7,119 nt of DNA from JBATBW01 sp049662565 (GCA_049662565.1 JBATBW010000186.1:1-7119), one strand, 5' to 3'; positions 1 through 5,590 are shown, numbered from the stretch's first letter. The notes: a model not told the origin generated them from the letters alone. Translations and numbers: made by a program.

Positions 1-50
1 CCACTCTTGTAATTAGTAATAATTTGGTTTTTTTGCATATATCCTATCAC
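1..50 (-). CDS. N-terminal fragment of a transposase-like protein, probably IstA of an IS21-type element (partial)
   Basis: On the minus strand a perfect AGGAGG (complement of 58-63) sits seven bases before a GTG codon at 50-48. This opens a frame with no stop up to the window edge, reading M-I-G-Y-M-Q-K-N-Q-I-I-T-N-Y-K-S. Only sixteen codons are visible, so the product cannot be proven. Short polar starts leading into a helix-turn-helix are common in IstA transposases, and the position next to a repeat-bearing element end fits. IstA, with the ATPase helper IstB, would cut and join the element ends. An internal ATG four codons in (38-36) is an alternative start, but the Shine-Dalgarno spacing favours the GTG. 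The gene reads leftward, away from the Fic module. Confidence 0.45.
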   Translation of the reverse strand, partial: MIGYMQKNQIITNYKS

Positions 51-78
51 TTTCTGACCTCCTATAATATTTAATTAT

Positions 79-110
79 ATTATAGACGATATGTTTGCTT
101 AGGGGGTCAA
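79..110 (-). promoter_or_regulatory. Possible outward-end promoter of the IS transposase gene
   Basis: On the minus strand there is a perfect TATAAT (complement of 79-84) about 30 bases before the GTG start. A TTGACC (complement of 105-110) lies upstream with a 20-base spacer. The spacer is longer than the ideal 17, so the -35 match is weak. The TTGACC is itself part of the first GGGGTCAA repeat, which would let transposase binding repress its own promoter (inference). Confidence 0.3.
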
Positions 111-162
111 AAACGAATTAGCGAAACATATTAAAAGGGGTCAATTTCATATTAGCAAATGC

Positions 163-354
163 ATGAGAAAAATTTATGATTTGTATAATAAAGGTGAGAT
201 TGATTTGCTTATCTGTAATTCCAAAAGCGATTTGGATAGACATGAAAATACTATCGATAATATTGAAAAATCTATTTTTAAAAGCGATGTTCCTATTTAT
301 TGTGCTAAAGATTGCATTCTAATTAAAAATGGCAATATTATTTCTCTGTTGTAG
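163..354 (+). pseudogene. Truncated small ORF, faintly serine-recombinase-like
   Basis: A 63-residue frame follows directly on the presumed IS border and stays open upstream into the IS repeats, back to a stop at 100-102, without any ribosome binding site at the ATG. The spacing I-D-x-L-I-x-x-S at residues 13-20, then D-L-x-R and a later hydrophobic V-P-I-Y, resembles the middle of a serine resolvase catalytic domain, where that segment reads like I-D-x-x-x-x-x-S-x-x-R-L-x-R. The catalytic N-terminal serine segment is absent. I read it as the 3' remainder of a gene whose 5' end was displaced by the IS element. The resolvase resemblance is weak; it could equally be an unrelated hypothetical protein. 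Confidence 0.35.
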
Positions 355-375
355 CTTAAAAAATATCACTACTTG

Positions 376-414
376 TTAACCTACAATTGAATATAATATT
401 GATAATTAGGTTAA
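376..414 (+). repeat. Inverted repeat overlapping the fic-operon promoter, likely operator
   Basis: TTAACCTACAATT (376-388) and AATTAGGTTAA (404-414) are reverse complements apart from one extra C in the left arm, with 15 bases between the arms. The right arm lies over the -35 element and spacer of the promoter at 399-427. Such placement is typical of operators for self-regulated toxin-antitoxin operons. No U-tract follows, so a terminator role for the gene upstream is less likely. Confidence 0.45.
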
Positions 415-427
415 AATGTGATATAGT
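399..427 (+). promoter_or_regulatory. Sigma-A-type promoter of the antitoxin-fic operon
   Basis: TTGATA at 399-404 is followed after exactly 17 bases by TATAGT at 422-427. A TGA just before the latter makes an extended -10 (TGnTATAGT). Transcription would start about 20-25 bases ahead of the GAGGTGA ribosome binding site at 444-450. The spacing and location make this the best promoter match in the window. Confidence 0.6.
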
Positions 428-456
428 AATATTACCAAATAGTGAGGTGATAACAG

Positions 457-981
457 ATGTCAGCTATTATTATAAATGAATACAAAGAGCTTCTGCTCCA
501 AAAAAATAAAATAGAGCAAACACTACCTTTTCTTCCTGAGGGGTACATTTCTACGAAAACCATTAAAGAAAAACAATATTACTATCTACAAAATAGAGTA
601 GATGGAAAAATAACAAGCAAGTATCTAAAAGAAAATGAAGTTGATATTATAAAAGAACAAGTTGAGCTTTGTAAGAATTATAAAGCAGAGCTTCCTAAAA
701 TTGAATCACGCTTAAAAGAACTAGAACAAGCAGCTAAACTGATTGATAGAAGTATTGCCAGACACCTTACCCTGCTTAAATTATCTTGTGGTATGGATTC
801 GCTAAGTAATGTGCAAAAAGAACATAGTGCATCTTTTGCTAATACACTAAATGCCATTGAGGGTGTATATGCTAGCAAAACTACGCAACAGAATATTGAT
901 AAGTGGAAGGTTGGAGATGAATCTTTTATTTCTATATTTCAATCCACATTAAATATGTACGGCTTTACGGCGGAGGTGTAA
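457..981 (+). CDS. Fic-partner antitoxin-like protein (VbhA-type C-terminus, coiled-coil N-terminus)
   Basis: This 174-residue protein is the probable antitoxin of the Fic protein encoded one base downstream. Residues about 14-60 have a pattern (LPEGYIS... then QYYYLQ and a G-K-x-x-S-K-Y-L stretch) like small DUF6788-type domains that ride on a coiled coil. Residues about 60-105 are Lys/Glu/Leu-rich and likely form a long helix. Residues 126-170 look like the VbhA antitoxin region: an N-A-I-E-G core (E135, G136), then a W-K-V-G-D-E-S-F segment and a final Y-G-F. VbhA-type antitoxins push the glutamate of an (S/T)xxxE(G/N) motif into the Fic active site. Here the residue four before the glutamate is leucine and the nearest threonine is five before, so the match is imperfect. 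The start is supported by GAGGTGA six bases upstream. The gene order (antitoxin first) and the operator-like repeat suggest self-regulation (inference). Confidence 0.7.
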   Translation: MSAIIINEYKELLLQKNKIEQTLPFLPEGYISTKTIKEKQYYYLQNRVDGKITSKYLKENEVDIIKEQVELCKNYKAELPKIESRLKELEQAAKLIDRSIARHLTLLKLSCGMDSLSNVQKEHSASFANTLNAIEGVYASKTTQQNIDKWKVGDESFISIFQSTLNMYGFTAEV

Positions 982-982
982 A

Positions 983-1699
983 ATGAGAGATCCTTATTTA
1001 TATGACGATGCAGATATATTAAAAAATCTTGCTAATATCAAAGAACATGATTTATTAAGTAGAGCCGAGGCAGATATAACAAACTTAGCTATGGTTGCTG
1101 TCTATAACCAATCTTATAAAGTGTTTGATACAAAAACACTGCAAGATATTCACTCAAATATTTTTGGACAAATATACGATTGGGCTGGTGAGTTTCGTAC
1201 AATTCAAATTGCTAAATATGAAGATGTGCTTGGTGGCGATACGGTTAGATATACTTTCCCTAAACAGATTAAGAAAGAGCTTGATGCAGTAATGAAGGAA
1301 GTAAAGAAACTGAAAAGAACAGACAGCAATGATAAGGATATCGTGTTTCGCTTAGAGAGAATTATAGCAACAATCTGGCATATACACCCCTTTAGAGAGG
1401 GAAACACTAGAACTTGTATTGTATTTGCTGTACTACTGGCAAAACACCTTGGCTTTGAAGTCAACCATGAGCTTTTTAAAACCCATTCGGCTTATGTGAG
1501 AAATGCTTTGGTATGGGCGTCTCAAGGAATTTACTCAAAACACGAATATCTTGAACGGATTTTTTCTGATGCAATATTAGGCGATAGCCTTAATGAGGAT
1601 GATGTTCCCGCTACTGTCGCTAGCAAGTACGAAAGTATTGGAGAATATAAGGTTAAAAACTATGTGGAGCGTCCACATAAGTATGTGAAAGATAAGTAA
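983..1699 (+). CDS. fic: Fic-domain protein (putative toxin, AMP- or phospho-transferase)
   Basis: This 238-residue single-domain Fic protein belongs to a family that transfers AMP or a related group onto target proteins. The fold's signposts are present: I-Y-D-W-A-G-E-F-R-T at 64-73, a flap around G-G-D-T-V-R-Y-T-F-P (84-93), and the core H-P-F-R-E-G-N-T-R at 135-143 with the catalytic histidine H135, acidic E139 and R143. Two positions deviate from the consensus HxFx(D/E)GNGRxxR: the second glycine is T142, and the last arginine, which contacts ATP phosphate and is the target of antitoxin inhibition in classical class I Fic proteins, is I146. No internal inhibitory (S/T)xxxE(G/N) motif is visible, which fits a class I protein held in check by its separate partner. 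The start ATG follows the antitoxin stop by one base, with GGAGGTG overlapping the antitoxin's end, implying translational coupling. It is intact, unlike most of its neighbours. Confidence 0.88.
   Translation: MRDPYLYDDADILKNLANIKEHDLLSRAEADITNLAMVAVYNQSYKVFDTKTLQDIHSNIFGQIYDWAGEFRTIQIAKYEDVLGGDTVRYTFPKQIKKELDAVMKEVKKLKRTDSNDKDIVFRLERIIATIWHIHPFREGNTRTCIVFAVLLAKHLGFEVNHELFKTHSAYVRNALVWASQGIYSKHEYLERIFSDAILGDSLNEDDVPATVASKYESIGEYKVKNYVERPHKYVKDK
1661..1679 (+). repeat. Perfect 8-base inverted repeat inside the fic 3' end
   Basis: TATGTGGA (1661-1668) and TCCACATA (1672-1679) are exact reverse complements around a GCG loop, within the codons for Y-V-E-R-P-H-K-Y. It could form a stable hairpin about 20 bases before the fic stop. 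No run of T follows, so it is not a standard terminator; chance is possible. Confidence 0.4.
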
Positions 1700-1721
1700 A
1701 TGTTAAGGCGGTGGTGTTACA

Positions 1722-2896
1722 GTGGAATATTTTATTTATTGTATAATTTTTAAAAATGGGCAAGTTTCAAAATATAAGCCAATACTTGAATTGGTAAAAA
1801 TGAATCTAAAACTACTATAACAACGGTACCATGCATTCACTAGATGAAGATATGTTTGGGCTTTTGTAGACGATTGAATATCTTATGCATTTGCCTCGTA
1901 ATACTTTTGATTTGTGTGATATAGACGAAAAGTCAATGGCTTCATCTTATGATACATCACATATAATAGTGCCATTTTTTGAAAGCGAGCTTGCTGCACT
2001 AAGATATTTAATACCTAATCCTACACTAATTGTAACATCTGAAGAATGTAACCCTTGTACTAAGGAAGAGTGTAAAAGATATCATCCGATATTAGGTGTT
2101 TACGAAGCAAAAGAATTAACTAAAAATTTGCTAAAGGACTTTTGGAATAAACTACTTGAGATACAAACCAAATGATTTCGATACTGTGCAAGATATCGAA
2201 AAACATTTTTTGCTTGAGAATGAACATCTAAAAGCTTTACCACTTTTGGATTTAGCTAGACAATTTTCAACAATTGATGATACTTTGAATAAAATATTTA
2301 ATTCAGAGAATGTAGAAAAAGAATGTATTAATATTCAATGGAGAAATAAAATCCGATTAAATACATTAGTGAACATAAGTAATCAGGGCATGAATATTGA
2401 AAGGTCAAATTTAAAAGATATTTATAAAAAAACATATGACTTAGAATTACAAAAATTTGATGTAGTGTAGTAATCACTTTTCCTGGAGTGTCCAAAAAAC
2501 AATACATTAACACCTCTGACACGCCAATTGCAAACAGAATTAACAAAAACTGAGCAGCATTATTTAGGAAAAGGTGTTAAAATAGCAATAGCAGAATGTA
2601 TTTTCGAACAAGATAGTGTATATAAAGCATGTGAATTAGCTAAAGTCATGATAGAAAAAATGCAAAATCATTACCCTAATACAAAGGTTCAATATCAAAA
2701 GACTTATACTGTTGAGCATATAAAAGAATTTATAAAAAAAATACCGATGCGGATATACTTTATATTTCTGCACACGGGTATTATGACAAAACGTTAAATA
2801 TGGCAGGTATAATGGTGGGTGACGAATTTTGGATGGCTTCCGATGATATTAGAGTTCCACCAATTGTAATACTTAGTGCGTGTCATACTAGTCCAA
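1722..2896 (+). pseudogene. Decayed CHAT-domain (caspase-like) protein gene, C-terminus lost
   Basis: Several short frames join into one CHAT-family protein. The C-terminal part reads D-I-L-Y-I-S-A-H-G-Y-Y, then G-I-M-V-G-D-E-F-W and P-P-I-V-I-L-S-A-C-H-T-S-P-R. This gives the catalytic histidine (codon 2773-2775) and cysteine (codon 2881-2883) of the caspase-like CHAT fold. The N-terminal half (1885-2470) is an unclassified region rich in charged helices, with C-N-P-C-T-K-E-E-C around 2050. Lesions are a TAG at 1867-1869; a one-base insertion near 2158-2162; a one-base loss near 2465; a compensating extra A near 2535-2541; and one missing A in the A8 run at 2734-2741. The frame then breaks into rhuM at about 2893-2897, before the usual end of the fold. 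The likely start is GTG 1722, eight bases after AAGGCGGTG and 22 bases after fic. That 32-codon segment needs one more frameshift near 1815, so it could instead be a separate small ORF. CHAT proteases act in programmed death and defence; this copy looks dead unless the shifts are bypassed. Confidence 0.7.
2734..2741 (+). other. A8 run at the CHAT frameshift
   Basis: Eight consecutive A residues lie where the reading frame changes, ten codons before the SAHG catalytic histidine. One extra A, by DNA slippage or by transcriptional slippage, would join the upstream frame (ending E-F-I-K-K) to N-T-D-A-D-I-L-Y-I-S-A-H-G. An assembly or sequencing error in the homopolymer would give the same picture. 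Confidence 0.6.
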
Positions 2897-3608
2897 GGAG
2901 AATTGGTGAGAGAATCAACTGTTGCAAAATTTGCAATAGTTCAAAACGAGGGAAATAGATAGGTAGAAAGAGCCATAGATTACTACAATTTGGATGTTAT
3001 TATTTCTGTTGGCTATCGAGTCAAATCCCAGCGCGGTGTGCAGTTCCGTATCTGGGCAACAAATATCTTAAAAGAATACATCAAAAAAGGTTTTCTAACG
3101 TCAGGTGCTGGAAATTTACGCAACGAGTGTGGATTACAATCCTGCCGCAGATGTTTCTGTTCAGTTTTTTAAGCGAGTACAGAACAATATTCATTATGCT
3201 GTTTCCAGCGATACGGCTGCCGAGGTTATATATCATCGTTCTGATGCGGAAAAGGATTTTATGGGACTTATGACTTTTTCAGGAAATCAGCGAACACTGC
3301 GTGAAGCAAAGGTAGCAAAGAATTATCTGGATGAAAAAGAGCTTCGAGCGATGGGACAACGCGTTTCCGGATATCTTGATTTTGCACAAAGACAAGCAGA
3401 ACGAGAAGTGCCTATGACAATGGAAGATTGGGCAAAGCACCTTGATGGGATTTTAATATCAACTGGAGAAAATCTTCTCACTGGGGATGGCTCAATCAGC
3501 CATCTGCCGGCGATGGAGAAGGCTTAGACGGAGTACAAAAAATATAAAGCTAAAACATTAAGCAGTGTTGAGCAGGATTATTTGGATAGTATAAAGCGAC
3601 TGGAATAG
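2897..3608 (+). pseudogene. rhuM: Decayed RhuM-family gene (virulence RhuM, 5' end and internal part missing)
   Basis: The frame starting near 2897 reads G-E-L-V-R-E-S-T-V-A-K-F, then after a TAG at 2960-2962 gives Y-Y-N-L-D-V-I-I-S-V-G-Y-R-V and R-G-V-Q-F-R-I-W-A-T, hallmark RhuM segments. It runs to I-K-K-G-F at about 3094. A second frame resumes with R-Q-V-L-E-I-Y-A-T-S-V-D-Y (from 3099) and continues through the conserved H-Y-A-V, T-A-A-E-V-I-Y and K-V-A-K-N-Y-L segments to a TAG at 3525-3527. Similarity goes on past that stop (E-Y-K-K-Y-K, then V-E-Q-D-Y-L-D) to 3608. RhuM proteins are usually around 330-345 residues. The first roughly 70-80 residues and roughly 50 around the internal join are missing. 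The family is found in mobile islands, its biochemical role is not settled, and this copy is not functional. Confidence 0.85.
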
Positions 3609-3664
3609 AGGGGCAAAAAGCAATAAATCAAGTTATTCTAAAAATTTGGATAATTGCTCGTATG

Positions 3665-3689
3665 AACTATCCGGAAATTCCGGATAGTT
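3665..3689 (+). repeat. Perfect 12-base palindrome (hairpin or protein-binding site)
   Basis: AACTATCCGGAA (3665-3676) and TTCCGGATAGTT (3678-3689) are exact reverse complements around a single A. As RNA it would fold as a ten-pair GC-containing stem with an AAATT loop. It lies between the rhuM remnant and the DUF1697 gene, about 40 bases upstream of that start. Only three T residues follow on the plus strand, so it is a poor intrinsic terminator. An operator, a terminator without a strong tail, or a recombination site are alternatives. Confidence 0.5.
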
Positions 3690-3731
3690 TGAGGTTAACG
3701 AAATTGTAATTGTGAGGAAGTGAGAAATAGC

Positions 3732-4277
3732 ATGAACAAATATATTGCCTTACTAAGAGGTATTAACATAAGCGGGAAAAATAAGATATCCATGTCAGAA
3801 CTTAAAGCATCTTTCCTTTCTCACGGTTATACAGATGCTTTATCGTATCTGAATAGCGGTAATATTATCTTTTGCTGTAATACGGAAGATAAAATACAAA
3901 TTTCCAGTGACATTAGGGCTATGATAAAGAAAGAATTTGAACTGGATATTCCTGTTTTGGTAATTTCACAGAGTGAATTAAAAACATTGTTGGACAAGAA
4001 ACCTGATTGGTGGGGCAATGCTGATAATGGATGGTATGACAATCTTATTTTTGTATTGCCGTCAGCAACAGCTGTAGAAATAGCGGAAAAAGTTGGACAG
4101 CCTACGGCGGATTTAGAACGGATAGAAGTTTTTGAAAATAATATCTTTTGGTCATTTGATAGAGTGAAATATGCAAAAGCAAACTGGTGGAAAAAGACAG
4201 CCAGTGTAGGAATTGGAGAACTGCTTACAATACGAACCGCTAATAAACTGAAAAAAATAGTTGAAATGTTAGAATAG
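3732..4277 (+). CDS. DUF1697 domain-containing protein
   Basis: This intact 181-residue protein matches the DUF1697 family, small cytoplasmic proteins of unknown biochemical role widespread in bacteria. The family signature is clear at the start (Y-I-A-L-L-R-G-I-N-I-S-G-K-N-K), followed by the M-S-E-L-K helix and the S-Y-L-N-S-G-N-I-I-F strand. The C-terminus has K-Y-A-K-A-N-W-W-K-K and T-I-R-T-A-N-K-L, the usual end pattern. I chose ATG 3732 because the family begins almost directly with the Y-I-A-L-L-R-G-I-N block. The in-frame GTG at 3720 would add four residues but overlaps the GAGGAAG Shine-Dalgarno at 3714-3720. The next gene starts 25 bases after the stop, so the two are probably co-transcribed. 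Base composition is slightly less AT-rich than in the Fic region. Confidence 0.88.
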   Translation: MNKYIALLRGINISGKNKISMSELKASFLSHGYTDALSYLNSGNIIFCCNTEDKIQISSDIRAMIKKEFELDIPVLVISQSELKTLLDKKPDWWGNADNGWYDNLIFVLPSATAVEIAEKVGQPTADLERIEVFENNIFWSFDRVKYAKANWWKKTASVGIGELLTIRTANKLKKIVEMLE

Positions 4278-4302
4278 AAAAAGTGAAGTTGGAGGAGAAA
4301 CT

Positions 4303-4623
4303 ATGGCATCAAGTAAAGAATATTTAGATTTTATTTTAGGACAGGTTTGTGAGTTGGAAGATATATCATATAGAGCAATGATGGGAGAATTTATACTCTA
4401 TTATAAGGATAAGATTGTTGGTGGAATTTATGATGATAGGCTACTTGTGAAGTCAGTCAAATCAGCAATTGCATATATGCCAAATGCTCGGTATGAGTTG
4501 CCCTATGATGGAGTAAAGGAAATGTTGCTTGTTGATGATGTTGACAATAAAGAATACTTAACGAAACTGTTTCTTGCCATGTATGATGAGCTACCGGAAC
4601 CAAAGCCCAAAAAGAAAAAATGA
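4303..4623 (+). CDS. TfoX N-terminal-domain protein
   Basis: This 106-residue protein consists of a single TfoX/Sxy N-terminal domain. The diagnostic stretch is the early Y-R-A-M-M-G-E-F-I-L-Y-Y, followed by G-G-I-Y-D-D-R-L-L-V-K and the A-R-Y-E-L-P-Y-D-G segment. In Proteobacteria full-length TfoX/Sxy promotes competence gene expression. Stand-alone N-terminal domains in Firmicutes have no proven function, so the name reports homology only. The protein ends in a lysine tail (P-K-P-K-K-K-K), which may bind nucleic acid (inference). GGAGGA at 4291-4296, six bases before the ATG, fixes the start. It lies 25 bases behind the DUF1697 gene with no promoter or terminator between, consistent with a two-gene operon. 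Confidence 0.85.
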   Translation: MASSKEYLDFILGQVCELEDISYRAMMGEFILYYKDKIVGGIYDDRLLVKSVKSAIAYMPNARYELPYDGVKEMLLVDDVDNKEYLTKLFLAMYDELPEPKPKKKK

Positions 4624-5206
4624 TACAATCTTGATTTTTAAGGAATATTTTGGAACCGAATGCCTTTGCCTGTTCCCCTATAAACAGGACCCTGTTTTCA
4701 ATATCTCGTTGACCGATTTCCAAGTAGAGAACAGAAAACAGTATGAGAATGCCGTAAATCGCCCTCGACCTATTTACTGAAATACGAGCATTTTCCAAGG
4801 ATTCTGTTTTTTCTTGTTTATGCAAAAACAGTAGAGTTCTTGGACTTATTACCACAAGAAATAAGCACTCAGGCTCTGATAATGCTATCAAAAGTACCCG
4901 CTCTGCCATGTGGAGAATGTAGTATTGATGTCAAAAAAGTAAAAAATAGAAATTATGAAAAGCATATTTATTGGGTTTTTCTTCATATAGGTGATATATC
5001 TTTATTCCAACTAAGGAAATACAGATAAGCTCATCGCTTACTTCGCTTGTCAGAAATTTGTTCAAAAACAATTAATAGATGTCGATCTTGTAATAACAGG
5101 TTTAGAAGCGTTTTAGTGAATGATTTTTCTCATAGAACTTTTGTATTTTTGTGAGTGTTTTACAAACATTCTTTAATATAAGCGCAAACGTAAAGAAGGC
5201 GATATA
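4624..5206 (+). other. 583-base stretch with no convincing gene
   Basis: Open frames on both strands here lack ribosome binding sites and recognisable domains. One of them (62 codons from 4840) starts at a TTG without a Shine-Dalgarno. A short inverted repeat, CCTGTT (4669-4674) and AACAGG (4683-4688), lies about 45 bases behind the TfoX stop. It might act in transcript termination, but no T-run follows. Plus-strand frames broken by stops suggest an eroded gene, though I cannot name one. The last 50 bases before 5207 should hold the promoter of the AbiEi-like gene, but no well-spaced -35/-10 pair stands out. Confidence 0.4.
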
Positions 5207-5485
5207 ATGAACTCTTTAGAGAAATACTTTTTAGTAAGTAATATTATTACAAACAAACAGGCTGAAGAGATAGGTGTCAAAAGACATGTCTTAGCTTCAC
5301 TTGTCCAAAAGGGTGAGTTAGAGAGGGTTAAAAATGGCGCCTATAAGAAAAAAGATGCCTTAGATGATGAATTTGCCGCTATATCACTCAACAATGAACA
5401 AGTATTTTTTTCTTTTCATACAGCTTTGTATCTTCTTGGATTTAGTGACAGAATAACAGAAATAATCTTAATGTCAACTTTATGA
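5207..5485 (+). pseudogene. Truncated AbiEi-type antitoxin (type IV toxin-antitoxin)
   Basis: The 92-residue product matches the N-terminal winged-helix part of AbiEi family antitoxins. There is a helix-turn-helix (T-N-K-Q-A-E-E-I-G-V then L-V-Q-K-G-E-L-E-R-V at about 16-40), the wing K-N-G-A-Y-K-K-K, and the conserved F-S-F-H-T-A-L-Y-L-L-G-F-S-D-R at 68-82. Full members run to about 200 residues, with a C-terminal antitoxin domain starting near where this frame stops. The end I-T-E-I-I-L-M-S-T-L does not follow the family, and no frame below clearly continues it, so the 3' half has been lost. GAAGG at 5194-5198, eight bases before ATG 5207, supports the start. AbiEi normally represses its operon and counters the nucleotidyltransferase AbiEii; no AbiEii gene is in the window. 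A DNA-binding domain alone could still be made. Confidence 0.7.
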
Positions 5486-5501
5486 CATTTTACATAGATG
5501 A

Positions 5502-5569
5502 TTGACTTTGCGAATAGTTCGTTTGTCAATTGCTTTATATATTATACACTATTTCCCTTATAAAGTGTA
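5502..5569 (+). promoter_or_regulatory. Two inverted repeats upstream of an orphan ribosome binding site
   Basis: The first is an imperfect repeat, TTGAC...CGAA (5502-5514) against TTCG...GTCAA (5518-5529). The second is TACACT (5545-5550) against AGTGTA (5564-5569), with a TATAAA between at 5559-5564. The two AT-rich arms just ahead of a very strong Shine-Dalgarno look like a regulated leader: operators, or alternative RNA hairpins. Confidence 0.35.
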
Positions 5570-5590
5570 AAAACGAAAGGAGGTCAAAAA

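Larger units (their letters stand above)
1..163 (-). mobile_element. End of an IS21-family-like insertion sequence (rest lies left of the window)
   Basis: The stretch holds the start of a minus-strand transposase-like ORF with its own Shine-Dalgarno sequence. It is followed, toward the element end, by two direct repeats beginning GGGGTCAA (103 and 137, 34 bases apart). Both continue with a C and then ATTAGC plus AA at matching positions, giving 17 matches in 23. Repeated transposase-binding sites inside the terminal region, with the transposase gene reading away from the end, are a known trait of IS21-family elements. The outer border is placed near the TGCA at 160-163 because IS21 elements usually end in CA; this is inferred and no target duplication can be tested without the other end. 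The IS21 assignment rests on architecture and memory of the family, not on a search. Confidence 0.5.

Noticed and set aside
678..878. Minus-strand 66-codon open frame inside the antitoxin gene
   Set aside because: Lies wholly within a well-supported gene on the other strand and has no ribosome binding site or family resemblance.
1204..1464. Minus-strand 86-codon open frame inside fic
   Set aside because: A shadow of the fic coding sequence, covering the Fic motif region in antisense.
1885..1894. ATGCATTTGC resembles the terminal sequence of the IS element at 155-165
   Set aside because: Only about ten bases match and they are explained by CHAT codons; the GGGGTCAA repeats do not accompany it.
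2328..2546. Minus-strand 72-codon hydrophobic open frame
   Set aside because: Antisense to the CHAT remnant, no start signal, hydrophobic only because of complementary AT-rich codons.
3662..3709. Short frame M-N-Y-P-E-I-P-D-S-L through the palindrome
   Set aside because: Fifteen codons without a ribosome binding site; the reading is a by-product of the palindrome.
4457..4909. Minus-strand 150-codon open frame overlapping the TfoX gene
   Set aside because: No Shine-Dalgarno or domain, and it overlaps the 3' end of a clear gene on the plus strand.
4840..5028. Plus-strand 62-codon frame starting at TTG
   Set aside because: No ribosome binding site, no recognisable family; kept only as part of the unassigned stretch.
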